A DNA stretch of 64,000 bases from Sulfitobacter sp. OXR-159 (GCF_034377145.1 NZ_CP139708.1:1-64000); one strand, 5' to 3'; positions 17,274-25,976 are shown, numbered from the stretch's first letter. Program-made: numbers and translations. The notes: a model not told the origin generated them from the sequence alone.

Positions 17274-18052
17274 GCGATGCAATCACAGCACTGGCCGTTG
17301 CGCTGGCCAGCGGGGCGGCACGGGTCGTCGATCTGACCCATAGGCTCGACCCGGACTTTCCGGTCATCGTGCTGCCGCCCGAGTTCGGCCAATGCGCGCG
17401 GTTCCGGATGGAGGAGGTCTCGGCCTATGACCATCGTGGCCCGGCGTGGAAGTGGCATAACCTCACCCTCAATGAGCACACTGGCACCCATTTCGACGCG
17501 CCGATTCACTGGGTCTCGGGCAAAGACGTGGCGAATGGCGCGGTCGATGAAATCCCGGCAGAGACCTTCATCGGCCCGGTCGTTGTGATCGACTGCTCCG
17601 AGGGGGCAGGGCAGGACGATGACTTTGAACTGGCCCCCGAAATCATCCGCGATTGGGAGGGCCAGCACGGGACGATCCCCGCCGACGCTTGGGTGCTGAT
17701 GCGCACCGACTGGTCAAAGCGCAGCGGCGCGGATTACCTCAACATGCACGAGGACGGCGCCCATTCGCCCGGTCCCACACCCGCCGCGATCAACCTTCTG
17801 TTGGAGCGCGGCATTCGTGGCTTTGGCACCGAAACCGTCGGCACCGATGCGGGGCAGGGGATGCATTACGACCCGCCCTTTCCGGCGCATTACCTGCTGC
17901 ATGGGGCCGGCAAATACGGGCTGCAATGTCTGTGCAACCTCGACCAACTGCCGCCCACCGGGGCCATGCTGATCGCACCGCCGCTCAAGATTAAAGGCGG
18001 GACCGGCAGCCCCTTGCGGGTGCTGGCGCTGATACCGGGAGCGAGACCATGA
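17270..18052 (+). CDS. Cyclase-family (PF04199) metal-dependent hydrolase
   Basis: A 260-residue hydrolase of the cyclase/kynurenine formamidase/isatin hydrolase family. Metal-binding residues lie in H70-TGT-H74-F-D76-AP-I-H80. The C-terminal GTDAGQG, PPFPAH and LKIKGGTGSP segments match the second cyclase-family protein of this window (36455-37246), so the two are distant paralogues. Family members hydrolyse amide or lactam bonds, including N-formylkynurenine and isatin. Within the Rieske operon it could open an oxindole-type ring. ATGA overlaps join it to both neighbours. Exact substrate unknown. Confidence 0.87.
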   Translation: MSDAITALAVALASGAARVVDLTHRLDPDFPVIVLPPEFGQCARFRMEEVSAYDHRGPAWKWHNLTLNEHTGTHFDAPIHWVSGKDVANGAVDEIPAETFIGPVVVIDCSEGAGQDDDFELAPEIIRDWEGQHGTIPADAWVLMRTDWSKRSGADYLNMHEDGAHSPGPTPAAINLLLERGIRGFGTETVGTDAGQGMHYDPPFPAHYLLHGAGKYGLQCLCNLDQLPPTGAMLIAPPLKIKGGTGSPLRVLALIPGARP

Positions 18053-18774
18053 GCAATTACACCGCCGTCATCACCGGGGGCAGTAAGGGCATCGGCGCCG
18101 ATCTGGCGCAGCGGCTGTTGGAGCGCGGCTATCGCGTCGTCTCAATCGCGCGGGGCAAGCCGGAATGGGAGGCGGAAGGATGTGAGCATATCGAAGCCGA
18201 CCTTCTCGACCCCGCCTCCGTCGCTGCCGTCGCCGCCGATATCGCTGCACGCTATGACGTGACCCATCTGGTGCATAACGCCGGGTTGATCTGGCCCAAT
18301 CTGATTGAAGAGGCCAAGCCCGAAGACATCACCGGCCTTGCGCAACTGCACCTCGGTTCGGCCCTGACGCTGCTGCAAGCCTTCCTGCCCGCCATGAAAG
18401 AACGCGGTTTTGGCCGGGTGATGTTCAACGCCTCGCGCGCGGCCTTGGGCGCGCCGACGCGCACGGCTTATTCGGCGTCCAAGGCCGGGATGATCGGCAT
18501 GGCGCGCACTTGGGCGCTAGAGCTTGCGCCGCATGGGATCACCGTCAACGTCGTGGCCCCCGGCCCGGTGCAGACTGACAACTTCTGGGGCATCATCCCC
18601 AAAGAAAGCGAACGCGAAGCGGCGCTGGCCAAACGCATCCCCGTGGGGCGGTTGGGGCAGGTGGAGGATGTAACCAACGCCTTTCTATTCTTCTGCGATC
18701 CGGCCAATAGTTTCGTCACCGGCCAGACGCTTTTCGTCTGTGGCGGGTCGAGCATCGGGACGCTGACGCTCTGA
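18049..18774 (+). CDS. SDR family oxidoreductase
   Basis: Classical short-chain dehydrogenase/reductase of 241 residues and the last gene of the Rieske operon. The cofactor motif TGGSKGIG lies near residue 9, NAG near 81, the catalytic serine in MFNASRAA, and YSASK near 142-146. The C-terminal NVVAPGPVQTD and GQTLFVCGG are typical of FabG/BadH-like enzymes. Unlike the SDR domain fused to DUF35 three genes earlier, all catalytic residues are intact, so this protein is probably the working reductase or dehydrogenase of the pathway. The substrate is unassigned. Confidence 0.9.
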   Translation: MSNYTAVITGGSKGIGADLAQRLLERGYRVVSIARGKPEWEAEGCEHIEADLLDPASVAAVAADIAARYDVTHLVHNAGLIWPNLIEEAKPEDITGLAQLHLGSALTLLQAFLPAMKERGFGRVMFNASRAALGAPTRTAYSASKAGMIGMARTWALELAPHGITVNVVAPGPVQTDNFWGIIPKESEREAALAKRIPVGRLGQVEDVTNAFLFFCDPANSFVTGQTLFVCGGSSIGTLTL

Positions 18775-18783
18775 CACCGACCC

Positions 18784-19656
18784 TTAATCCTTGCGGAAAT
18801 GCTGCACCAATTCAGGGACATAGGCATCGCCCGCGCCCTTTTCGACGACTTTGGAAAGGGCGCGATAGACCCCATCGGCAATCTCAACCTGCGCGCCGGC
18901 TTGCGCTGACATCTGGCGGTAATAGTCGAAATCCTTCAGCGCGTTGCTGATCGCAAAGGGCAGCGCCTCGCGGTCTCCGCTGACGATGAAAGGCGACAGC
19001 CGATCAAGCGCGACACTGGCCCCGCCGCCACTGGCCAAGACATCCACGAAACTCTGCGGATCGATGCCTGCGTCCGCCGATTGCGCAGCGGCTTCGGCAA
19101 GCAGGGACATGAAGCCGACCGAGACGTAGTTGTGCAGCAGTTTCAAACGGTGGCCTGCGCTGACCTCGCCCACATGTTTCACCTCTTCGGTGAAGGAGGC
19201 GAGGATGGGAGAGACTTTTTCAACCACCGCGGCCTCACCCCCGACCAGCAGGTTCAACTTCCCCTCATGGGCGAATTGCGCGGTGCGGGTCATTGGCGCG
19301 TCAACGAATTCGCCCCCCGCCGCTTTGACCGCCTCGGCCATCTTTACCGTCGAGGCGGGCAGGGAGGTAGAGCAATCGACCACAACCGCACCGGGCTTCA
19401 GTCCGGCAATCACGCCGCCCGCCCCGGTCAGAATTCCTTCGACCTGCGGGGAGCCGGTCACGCAGAGAATAATCACATCCGACGCGGCGGCCAGATCGCT
19501 AAGACTGTCAAAGGCCGTGGCCCCCAGCCCGTCCAGCTCATCGGTCGGCTGGTTGCCGGGGTGGCCAAAATAGCCAAGCGCAAAACCCCCGCGCCGCATC
19601 ACGTTGCGCGCAATTCCGTGGCCCATCAGGCCGACACCGATCATACCGATTTTCAT
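18784..19656 (-). CDS. 3-hydroxyisobutyrate dehydrogenase-like oxidoreductase
   Basis: Beta-hydroxyacid dehydrogenase family, 290 residues. Rossmann motif GMIGVGLMGHGIARN at the N terminus, substrate-binding FVDAPMTRTAQFAHEG (about 115-130), and the catalytic lysine in HRLKLLHNYV. I start at ATG 19656 (MKIGMIG); the frame stays open upstream but that part does not resemble the family. It ends 9 bases from the convergent SDR stop and is divergent from the aldehyde dehydrogenase. Family members oxidise 3-hydroxyisobutyrate, tartronate semialdehyde or similar compounds; which applies here is unclear. Confidence 0.88.
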   Translation of the reverse strand: MKIGMIGVGLMGHGIARNVMRRGGFALGYFGHPGNQPTDELDGLGATAFDSLSDLAAASDVIILCVTGSPQVEGILTGAGGVIAGLKPGAVVVDCSTSLPASTVKMAEAVKAAGGEFVDAPMTRTAQFAHEGKLNLLVGGEAAVVEKVSPILASFTEEVKHVGEVSAGHRLKLLHNYVSVGFMSLLAEAAAQSADAGIDPQSFVDVLASGGGASVALDRLSPFIVSGDREALPFAISNALKDFDYYRQMSAQAGAQVEIADGVYRALSKVVEKGAGDAYVPELVQHFRKD

Positions 19657-19836
19657 GGGTTTTCCCTCGCTTGCCACCGCCGCTCCTGCGCGCGGTTCCC
19701 TTGGGGAAAGGTGTACCCCGCCGCCCGCCACGGCGCAACGCGGGCGGGGCGGATTTTCTCGGCCAAACAGGGCTTTGTATATTTGAAACCGACACGGCGC
19801 TTGATAGGAATGGCGCATTGATTGCATGAGGCTGAT
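19657..19836. promoter_or_regulatory. Divergent promoter region between dehydrogenase genes
   Basis: A 180-base gap between divergent genes, so it should hold two promoters. It contains a GC-rich inverted repeat (CGCCCGC...GCGGGCG, about 19721-19747) and an AT-richer stretch with GTATATTT nearer the aldehyde dehydrogenase. I could not place either promoter with confidence. Confidence 0.35.
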
Positions 19837-21333
19837 ATGACTTTGACCATCGACCCCCACCAGATTGCCCAAGACCTCTATCACGGGCAGTTCTGCCCGA
19901 TGTTCATCGACGGCAAAGATGTACCCGCGCTGTCCGGTGAGGTGCTGAATGTGGTCGATCCCGCCTCGGGCCGGGCGCTGGCGACGGTCCCGCGTGGCGG
20001 GCCCGAAGATGTCGATGCCGCCGTCGCTGCCGCGCGTCGGGCCTTTGAGGGGGCGTGGTCGAAATTCACGCCCTATGACCGGCAAGAGGTGCTTTTGCGC
20101 ATTGCCGATGTGATGGAGCGCGATTGGGAAAAACTCTGCGTCTCTGACACCGCCGACATGGGTCTGCCGCTGGCGCGGACCTTGGGCAACAAGCGGCGGG
20201 TGATCGGGATGCTGCGGTTCTACGCGGGGCAGGCAGTGGTGCTGCATGGCGATGTGATCGAGAACTCAGTCTCGCAGTCGATGTTCTCTTTTACAACGCG
20301 CGAGCCGGTGGGCGTGGTGGGGGCAATTATCCCTTGGAACGCCCCGACCGCCGCCTCGATCTGGAAGATCGCGCCAGCACTGGCGACAGGCTGCACCGTG
20401 GTGTTGAAGCCCTCCGAAGACGCGCCGCTGACGCCCTTGATGATCGCTAAGTTGATGCAAGAGGCAGGCGTGCCCGATGGGGTGGTCAACGTGGTCACCG
20501 GCACGGGCCGCGAAGCGGGCGCGCGTCTGGCAGAGCATCCTGACGTCAACAAAGTGGTTTTCACCGGTTCGACTGCCACGGGCAAGACCATCGCCCGCGC
20601 TGGCGTTGAGAACCTCAAGCGGATCACGTTGGAGTTGGGCGGGAAATCTCCGCTGATCATCTGCAAGGATGCTGACATCGACAAGGCGGTGCCTGTCGCG
20701 GCGATGGCGGTCTACGCGCATTCGGGGCAAATCTGCATCGCAGGCTCGCGGCTGTTCGTGGCGCGCGAAATTCAGGATGAGTTCATCGAGAAACTGGCCG
20801 CTTTCGCGCGGGGGCTGAAGATCGGGCATGGCTTGGATGAGGGCACGGACCTCGGCCCGCTGATCAACCGTGTGCAGGCCGAAAAGGTCGAGGGCTATAT
20901 CGCTGCGGGCAAGGCCGAAGGCGCGCGGCTGGTCACCGGCGGGGCGCGGCCCGAGGGCGCGGGCTATGAAGGCGGCAACTTTCTTGAGCCGGTGATCTTT
21001 GCCGATGTGACCGACGACATGACCATCGCGCGGGAAGAGATTTTCGGCCCCGTGATCTCTGTCCTGCCCTTCGACACGATGGAAGAGGTGATCGCGCGCG
21101 CCAATGCCACGCCCTACGGGCTGGCGGCGGGCATCTTTACCCGCGATCTAAGCACGGCGCACCGCACGGTGAAACGGCTGAAAGCGGGCTCGGTCTGGGT
21201 GAACATGTACCACGCGATCGACCCGGCGGTGCCGTTCGGCGGGCTCAAGATGTCGGGCTATGGCAAGGAAGGCGGCGTGGAGCACCTGCAGGCGTATTTG
21301 GATACCAAGGCGGTTTGGATTCAGACCGAGTAG
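19837..21333 (+). CDS. NAD(P)-dependent aldehyde dehydrogenase
   Basis: ALDH superfamily enzyme of 498 residues, oxidising an aldehyde to the acid. The oxyanion asparagine lies in IIPWNAPT, the glycine motif in FTGSTATGK, the general base is E266 (LELGGKSP) and the nucleophile C300 (SGQICIAGSRL). The C-terminal PFGGLKMSGYGKEGG is typical of betaine/phenylacetaldehyde-type ALDHs. I chose ATG 19837 with a nearby TGAGG site rather than TTG 19822. It is a stand-alone gene divergent from the beta-hydroxyacid dehydrogenase. An indole- or aryl-acetaldehyde substrate would suit the neighbourhood but is unsupported by specific residues. Confidence 0.92.
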   Translation: MTLTIDPHQIAQDLYHGQFCPMFIDGKDVPALSGEVLNVVDPASGRALATVPRGGPEDVDAAVAAARRAFEGAWSKFTPYDRQEVLLRIADVMERDWEKLCVSDTADMGLPLARTLGNKRRVIGMLRFYAGQAVVLHGDVIENSVSQSMFSFTTREPVGVVGAIIPWNAPTAASIWKIAPALATGCTVVLKPSEDAPLTPLMIAKLMQEAGVPDGVVNVVTGTGREAGARLAEHPDVNKVVFTGSTATGKTIARAGVENLKRITLELGGKSPLIICKDADIDKAVPVAAMAVYAHSGQICIAGSRLFVAREIQDEFIEKLAAFARGLKIGHGLDEGTDLGPLINRVQAEKVEGYIAAGKAEGARLVTGGARPEGAGYEGGNFLEPVIFADVTDDMTIAREEIFGPVISVLPFDTMEEVIARANATPYGLAAGIFTRDLSTAHRTVKRLKAGSVWVNMYHAIDPAVPFGGLKMSGYGKEGGVEHLQAYLDTKAVWIQTE

Positions 21334-21352
21334 GGAAACGCGACCGGCAACG

Positions 21353-21375
21353 CCGCCCGGTCTGATGCCGGGCGG
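21353..21375. terminator. Bidirectional terminator-like hairpin
   Basis: Perfect 8-bp inverted repeat CCGCCCGG-N7-CCGGGCGG in the 49-base gap between the convergent aldehyde dehydrogenase and dctM genes. Confidence 0.65.
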
Positions 21376-21382
21376 TAACCTG

Positions 21383-22666
21383 TTAAAATCCGCTGACCTT
21401 CGGCAGCCATGTCGAAATCGCCGGCACGAAAGTCAGCAGCATCAACACGACAAAGTTCGCCAGAAAGAACGGCGGCATCTCACGGATCAGCGCCGCAGGG
21501 CGCAGGTTCACCGCCGATGACACCACAAAAATCAGGCTCCCCACCGGCGGCGTCGTCAGGCCGAGCGTCAGGTTCACGATCACCACAATCGCAAAATGAT
21601 CCGGCGCGATGCCAAGCGCATGGCTGATCGGCGCCAAGATCGGCACCAAGATCATCACGCCCGGCAGCGGGTCCATAAACAGGCCAAAGAGCAGCAGCAA
21701 CACGTTGACCGCCAAGAGAAACAGGATCGGCGACAGATCCCATGCGATGATCGTCTCGGCCAGAAACTGCGGCACGCCTTCGATCACCAGAACCCATGCA
21801 AAGGCCCGCGCGGCTCCGAGGATGAGCAGCACTGCCGAAGAGATCAGCGCGGCGCGGAGGATCAGCCCCGGCAGGTCCCGCAGCCGCAGCGCGCGGTAGA
21901 CGAAAAAACCGCAGAAGAGGGCATAGAACACCGCGATGACCGACGCTTCGGTGGGCGTGAAAATACCACCCCGGATGCCGCCGACGATCAGCACGATCAG
22001 CCCAAGTGCTGGCAGCGCCATAAAGGTATTGCGCCACATCTGCGCCCGCTCGGGGCGTGCATCCGCGCTGCGATAGTCGCGTTTCCAACTGACCCACCCG
22101 TTGGCGGCAAGACTGCCACAGGCCAGCAAAAGCCCCGGAATGACACCGGCCATAAACAGCGACCCGACCGAGACTTCCTGATCCTGCAGCGCATAGATGA
22201 TCATCACGATAGACGGCGGAATGATCGGCCCCACCACCGCCGAGGAAATCGTCAGCGCCCCCGCGTAGGAGCGGTCATAGCCGCCTTTCTCCATCATGCG
22301 GATCATCATCGCCCCCGGCCCCGCCGCATCGGCCAAGGCCGAGCCGGAAATGCCTGCGAACATGGTGGAGGAGATCACATTAGCATAGCCCAGCCCCCCG
22401 CGCAGATGCCCGACGAACTGAGCGGCAAAGCGAAGCAACGTATGCGTGATCGCGCCGCCGGTCATGATCTCGGCGGCGAGGATGAAGAAGGGCACAGCCA
22501 AAAGCGGGAAACTGTCGAGGCCGGAAAACATCTCTTTGACGACGACGATCTGCGGATAGGAGCTGCCCAAGCCAATTGCCGCAAAAACCGAAATGGCCAT
22601 GGCAAAGGCCACGGGCAGGCCCAGCACCATCAGCACGAAAAGCGAGATAAAGAGGATCTCAGCCAT
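21383..22666 (-). CDS. dctM: TRAP transporter large permease (DctM), second system
   Basis: Large membrane subunit of the second TRAP transporter, 427 residues from ATG 22666 (MAEILFIS). About 12 hydrophobic segments and the DctM signatures GPIIPPSIVMIIYA and TPPVGSLIFVVS are present. The start overlaps the dctQ stop by 8 bases. An alternative start 33 bases upstream would lengthen the overlap and add a polar tail, so I rejected it. The substrate is unknown: no catabolic gene is clearly co-transcribed, and the nearest are the convergent aldehyde dehydrogenase and a GntR/FCD regulator upstream. Confidence 0.93.
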   Translation of the reverse strand: MAEILFISLFVLMVLGLPVAFAMAISVFAAIGLGSSYPQIVVVKEMFSGLDSFPLLAVPFFILAAEIMTGGAITHTLLRFAAQFVGHLRGGLGYANVISSTMFAGISGSALADAAGPGAMMIRMMEKGGYDRSYAGALTISSAVVGPIIPPSIVMIIYALQDQEVSVGSLFMAGVIPGLLLACGSLAANGWVSWKRDYRSADARPERAQMWRNTFMALPALGLIVLIVGGIRGGIFTPTEASVIAVFYALFCGFFVYRALRLRDLPGLILRAALISSAVLLILGAARAFAWVLVIEGVPQFLAETIIAWDLSPILFLLAVNVLLLLFGLFMDPLPGVMILVPILAPISHALGIAPDHFAIVVIVNLTLGLTTPPVGSLIFVVSSAVNLRPAALIREMPPFFLANFVVLMLLTFVPAISTWLPKVSGF

Positions 22667-23177
22667 TGGCGGCTCCCGGCATGTTTTCGGTTTGGCCATC
22701 GGACTGATGGTAGTGGCCCGCCATGATGAAAGGCCGCGCGATCAGCAGCAAATGCACGATCAACAGCGAGAACCCAACGGGCATGGCAGCATAGACATAG
22801 CGAAACGACAGCCGCATCGCGGGTGTCATCTGGTACTGCGCGCGCTGCATATAATCCCAGCCGACCTTGACCATGAAAGCGAAAAAGAACAACAGGATCA
22901 ATAAGATGGCCGCGCGCAGGATGCGCTGCGTCCGGGTGTTCATCACGTCGTGCAGATTGGTGATGGCCACATGGCCGCCCTGCCGCAGGGCCAGCCCGGC
23001 CCCCAGAAAGGCCATCCAAATCATCAGGTAACGAGCGGATTCATCGGACCATGACAGCGAGTGATTGGTACTGAACCGCAAAGCGACATTGGCCCCCACG
23101 ACCAAGACCATCCCCGTCAGGCAGGCGATCACCACCGCGGCGTTCACCTTGACGAATAACTGTTCCAATCTGCGCAT
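22659..23177 (-). CDS. dctQ: TRAP transporter small permease (DctQ), second system
   Basis: Small TRAP membrane subunit of 172 residues with four hydrophobic segments. The family segment SWSDESARYLMIWMAFLGAG follows the first two-thirds of helix 2, and LRQGGHVAITNL is the usual cytosolic loop. It overlaps dctM by 8 bases and is separated from dctP by a 67-base gap that holds a terminator-like hairpin with a T tract on the minus strand, so its transcription is probably lower than that of dctP. Confidence 0.9.
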   Translation of the reverse strand: MRRLEQLFVKVNAAVVIACLTGMVLVVGANVALRFSTNHSLSWSDESARYLMIWMAFLGAGLALRQGGHVAITNLHDVMNTRTQRILRAAILLILLFFFAFMVKVGWDYMQRAQYQMTPAMRLSFRYVYAAMPVGFSLLIVHLLLIARPFIMAGHYHQSDGQTENMPGAANG

Positions 23178-23198
23178 GGTTTCCCCTCCCGTGCAAAA

Positions 23199-23223
23199 CG
23201 GCCGGAAGCGCTGCTCCCGGCCG
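23199..23223 (-). terminator. Intra-operon attenuator between dctP and dctQ, second TRAP
   Basis: On the minus strand a 7-bp GC stem (CGGCCGG...CCGGCCG) is followed immediately by TTTT, directly downstream of dctP. This is terminator-like, and some transcripts probably end here, favouring binding protein over permeases. Confidence 0.6.
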
Positions 23224-23244
23224 CCTTTTCTTTCAACGACGTGA

Positions 23245-24228
23245 TTACTCAGTCGCGGCGATCTGGTCGATCAGCTCTTTACCGTAGGTCTCATAATAGC
23301 CTTCATAGGCGCTCTCAATCGAAGCGCGGAAGGTCGCCTTTTGCTCTTCGGTCAGCTCGTTGACTTCCATGCCGCGCTCTTTCAGCGTCTCGACGCCGCT
23401 CTGTTCGACATCATCAACGAAACCACGCATGGCGGCGACAGCCTCGGTCGCGCCCTTCTCAAAGACGGCTTTGTCTTCGTCAGACAGACCTTCCCAGAAG
23501 GGTTTGGAGACCAGCAGCATGGCGGGCGAATAGACGTGGCCCGACAGCGTCAGGTACTTTTGCACTTCGTCGAGTTTCACCGACACGATCACCGAGAGCG
23601 GGTTTTCCTGCCCGTCGATGGTGCCTTGCTGCAGCGAGCTGATGACCTCGGGCCATGCCATCGGGGTGGGGGCAGCACCGGCAGCGTTGAAGGCATCAAG
23701 GTGCACCGGGTTTTCCATGGTGCGCAGTTTCATGCCCGCAATGTCTTCAGGAGTCTCGATCGCGTTGCGGTTGTTGGTGATGTGGCGGAAACCCTGCTCA
23801 CCCCATGCCAGCGCCACCATGCCGGCGCCGTCGAACTCGGCCAGAATGTCTTGGCCAATGGGGCCGTCGAGCACGCGGCGGGCGTGGTCAAGGCTGCGGA
23901 ACAGGAAGGGGATGTCGGTCACACCGGTGGCGGGGACGAAGTTGCTCAGCGTGCCGGTGGAGACGATGGTCGCCTCGACGGTGCCAAGCTGCAGACCTTC
24001 GACCACTTCACGCTCACCGCCCAAGCCGGAAGAGGGGAAATGGCGGAAGCTGAACTTGCCGTCGGTCTCGGCTTCGACGACTTCCTGCCACTTCTGCGCC
24101 GCGACGCCGTAGTGGCTGTCGGGGGCGAGGGCGTAGCCGATCTTGACTTCGGTCTGGGCGCTCAGTGCTCCTCCGGTGAGCGCGGCCAAAGTGGCGATAA
24201 TTGCCGTGGGCTTGGTGATTTTGAACAT
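23245..24228 (-). CDS. dctP: TRAP transporter substrate-binding protein (DctP), second system
   Basis: Periplasmic receptor of 327 residues. A signal peptide (MFKITKPTAIIATLAAL, cleavage near ALSAQ) precedes KIGYALAPDSHYGVAAQ. The segment AGMKLRTMENPVH holds the conserved ligand-carboxylate arginine, followed by the usual PMAWPEVISSLQQGTIDGQENP. The sequence is of the common sugar-acid/dicarboxylate DctP type and clearly different from the first TRAP receptor of the window. The 191-base region upstream carries an inverted repeat that may bind the GntR/FCD regulator encoded next door. Confidence 0.93.
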   Translation of the reverse strand: MFKITKPTAIIATLAALTGGALSAQTEVKIGYALAPDSHYGVAAQKWQEVVEAETDGKFSFRHFPSSGLGGEREVVEGLQLGTVEATIVSTGTLSNFVPATGVTDIPFLFRSLDHARRVLDGPIGQDILAEFDGAGMVALAWGEQGFRHITNNRNAIETPEDIAGMKLRTMENPVHLDAFNAAGAAPTPMAWPEVISSLQQGTIDGQENPLSVIVSVKLDEVQKYLTLSGHVYSPAMLLVSKPFWEGLSDEDKAVFEKGATEAVAAMRGFVDDVEQSGVETLKERGMEVNELTEEQKATFRASIESAYEGYYETYGKELIDQIAATE

Positions 24229-24313
24229 TTTGTATCCTCCAGCGATCTTATTAACAAGGTCAGGAAAACTGCTAGCGCTGGACGCTCAAAATGGCAATGG
24301 GGTGAGGGCGCTT

Positions 24314-24332
24314 TGTGGACAATGAATCCACA
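24314..24332. promoter_or_regulatory. Inverted repeat upstream of the second TRAP operon
   Basis: TGTGGA-N7-TCCACA in the 191-base gap between the GntR gene end and dctP. It contains the shorter palindrome TTGT-GG-ACAA. GntR/FCD regulators bind short GT...AC palindromes, so this is an operator candidate, about 85 bases before dctP. No clear promoter was located. Confidence 0.4.
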
Positions 24333-24419
24333 GCGTTTTGAGGGTGGTTTCCTTCGTGATATGAGCGGACTCGATGCTACAACCCTTGACCACTTCAGCA
24401 GTGCTCAGGACTGACCCAG

Positions 24420-25133
24420 CTAGAGATCGAGCTCGATCTTGCGCACCCGGTCACGGAGCAGGGTTTTGGATACGGTCAGCAAATGCTGTTCCATCGCCGC
24501 GGCCGCACCGAGCGTATCGCGCCGGGCGATGGCGTCGTTCAGGGTCATGTGTTGTTCGCCAAGTATCTGTAACGTCTCTGGCGCGTGAGAGCTGCGGCGG
24601 CGCGAGGTCCAAGCCACTTCGCGCCGCACCGCGCGGATGGATTCGTAGACCGTGAGGAACAGCGGGTTCCGGGCCATTTCGGCGATCTTGTAGTGGAACA
24701 TGTCATCCGCCGCCTCATAGGCGTCGGGATCACTGAGGTTCAGCGTGGCGCGCATCAACTGGTCCAGCCGCTCGATCTCTTGCGGGCGGGCGCGGTCGGC
24801 GGCGAGGGCGGCCAGCGCGGGCTCGACCTCAAGCCGGACTTCCATGACATCGCTTGGTGTCACTTGCCGGGCGAGGTGGCGCAGGCTGTCGGCATTGGTG
24901 GCGGGCGGCGGCGTGGCAAAGGTGCCTTGGCCGTGGCGGCGGTAAATGGTGCCATCCTCTTGCAGCAGGCCAAGCGCCAGCCTCAGCCGCGCGCGGCTCA
25001 CGCCGAAATGCTTGGCCAATGCCCGTTCGGGCGGCATCCGCCCATCGTTCAGGATATCCCCTTGCCGGATCGCTCCGCGCAGCCGCTCGGCCAATTCATC
25101 TTCACTTGGGGCGGTCTGGGGGGGCTGTGTCAT
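24420..25133 (-). CDS. GntR/FadR family (FCD) transcriptional regulator
   Basis: A 237-residue regulator with an N-terminal winged helix (about residues 15-80: RMPPERALAKHFGVSRARLR, then YRRHGQGTF) and a helical FCD effector domain (about 95-225; EVEPALAALAADRA, metal-type histidine context DMFHYKIAEMARNP). It is the last gene of the gamma-glutamyl peptide operon, overlapping the TauE gene by ATGA, and lies immediately upstream of the second TRAP operon. It could therefore control either or both. FCD regulators usually respond to small organic acids. Confidence 0.9.
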   Translation of the reverse strand: MTQPPQTAPSEDELAERLRGAIRQGDILNDGRMPPERALAKHFGVSRARLRLALGLLQEDGTIYRRHGQGTFATPPPATNADSLRHLARQVTPSDVMEVRLEVEPALAALAADRARPQEIERLDQLMRATLNLSDPDAYEAADDMFHYKIAEMARNPLFLTVYESIRAVRREVAWTSRRRSSHAPETLQILGEQHMTLNDAIARRDTLGAAAAMEQHLLTVSKTLLRDRVRKIELDL

Positions 25134-25972
25134 GAGTTGGAAAACGCTTCAAATAAATCAATGAACATACGCAACGACGTTACCATCAGGAAAATTCCAA
25201 AGGCAAACCGAAGCGCCCTGCGCGGGATGCTATGGGCCAATTTCACGCCCACATGGGCAAAGCTGCTGGTCAGCGGAATGATGATGGCCGCAGCGGCAAG
25301 GTTTACATAGCCAAGCGAGAAGGGCGGCAGCCCTTCTGCGCCGAGGCCCGTCAGCGCATAGACCACCGCGCCGGGCAGCCCGATGATAAAGCCGATTGCG
25401 GCAGAGGTGCCGACCGCGCGGCGGATGTCATAGCCCAGAAAGTTCAACAGCGGCACGCCAATGGTCCCGCCCCCGATGCCCATCATCGCCGACAGCCCGC
25501 CGGTCACGACACCCAGCACCGCCCAGATCGGCTTGGCAAAGCCGCGCGGGGTGGGGTCGTCTTTGGTCTTGCGAAAGATCATGTCGAGCGCGACGAGTGC
25601 CGCCACGGTGGCAAAGACGCCGACAAGGATCAGCCCCGAGACGTAGCCTCCTAAAAGCGCGCCGATGACAACGCCAACCAAAAGCGACGGCGCCCAGAGT
25701 TTCAGCAGATCCATATCAATCGCGCCGCGTTTGAAGTGACCATAGCCAGAGGACAAAGAGGTAAAGACGATAGTCGCCAGCGAGGTGCCAACGGCCACCT
25801 GCATGGTAATCGCCGGGTCCATCCCCGCCGTCGACAGGGCAAGATAGAGCGCGGGCACAATCACAATACCGCCGCCAACACCCAGCAGACCCGCAAGGAT
25901 ACCGCCAAAAATACCGGCGGTCACCGCAATGGCGAGGAGGGGCAGAAGCTGGCCAAAATCGAGCGCGTTCAT
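25130..25972 (-). CDS. TauE/SafE family sulfite/anion exporter
   Basis: Membrane protein of 280 residues with about eight hydrophobic segments and the duplicated glycine-rich TauE motifs: GGILAGLLGVGGGIVIVPAL near the N terminus and GGLSAMMGIGGGTIGVP in the second half. Family members export sulfite, sulfoacetate or related anions. It follows the DUF1028 gene after 4 bases and overlaps the GntR gene by 4, so it belongs to the peptide/gamma-glutamyltransferase operon. Export of a sulfur-containing by-product of glutathione-like compounds is a plausible but unproven role. Confidence 0.88.
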   Translation of the reverse strand: MNALDFGQLLPLLAIAVTAGIFGGILAGLLGVGGGIVIVPALYLALSTAGMDPAITMQVAVGTSLATIVFTSLSSGYGHFKRGAIDMDLLKLWAPSLLVGVVIGALLGGYVSGLILVGVFATVAALVALDMIFRKTKDDPTPRGFAKPIWAVLGVVTGGLSAMMGIGGGTIGVPLLNFLGYDIRRAVGTSAAIGFIIGLPGAVVYALTGLGAEGLPPFSLGYVNLAAAAIIIPLTSSFAHVGVKLAHSIPRRALRFAFGIFLMVTSLRMFIDLFEAFSNS

Positions 25973-25976
25973 CGGG

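Noticed and set aside
18784..20247. Longer 487-residue version of the 3-hydroxyisobutyrate dehydrogenase-like gene
   Set aside because: The extra 197 residues run antisense into the aldehyde dehydrogenase gene and resemble no family; the Rossmann motif begins directly after ATG 19656.
21353..21375. Hairpin after the aldehyde dehydrogenase as an attachment or recombination site
   Set aside because: It lies between convergent genes where a bidirectional terminator is expected, and no second copy or integrase was seen.
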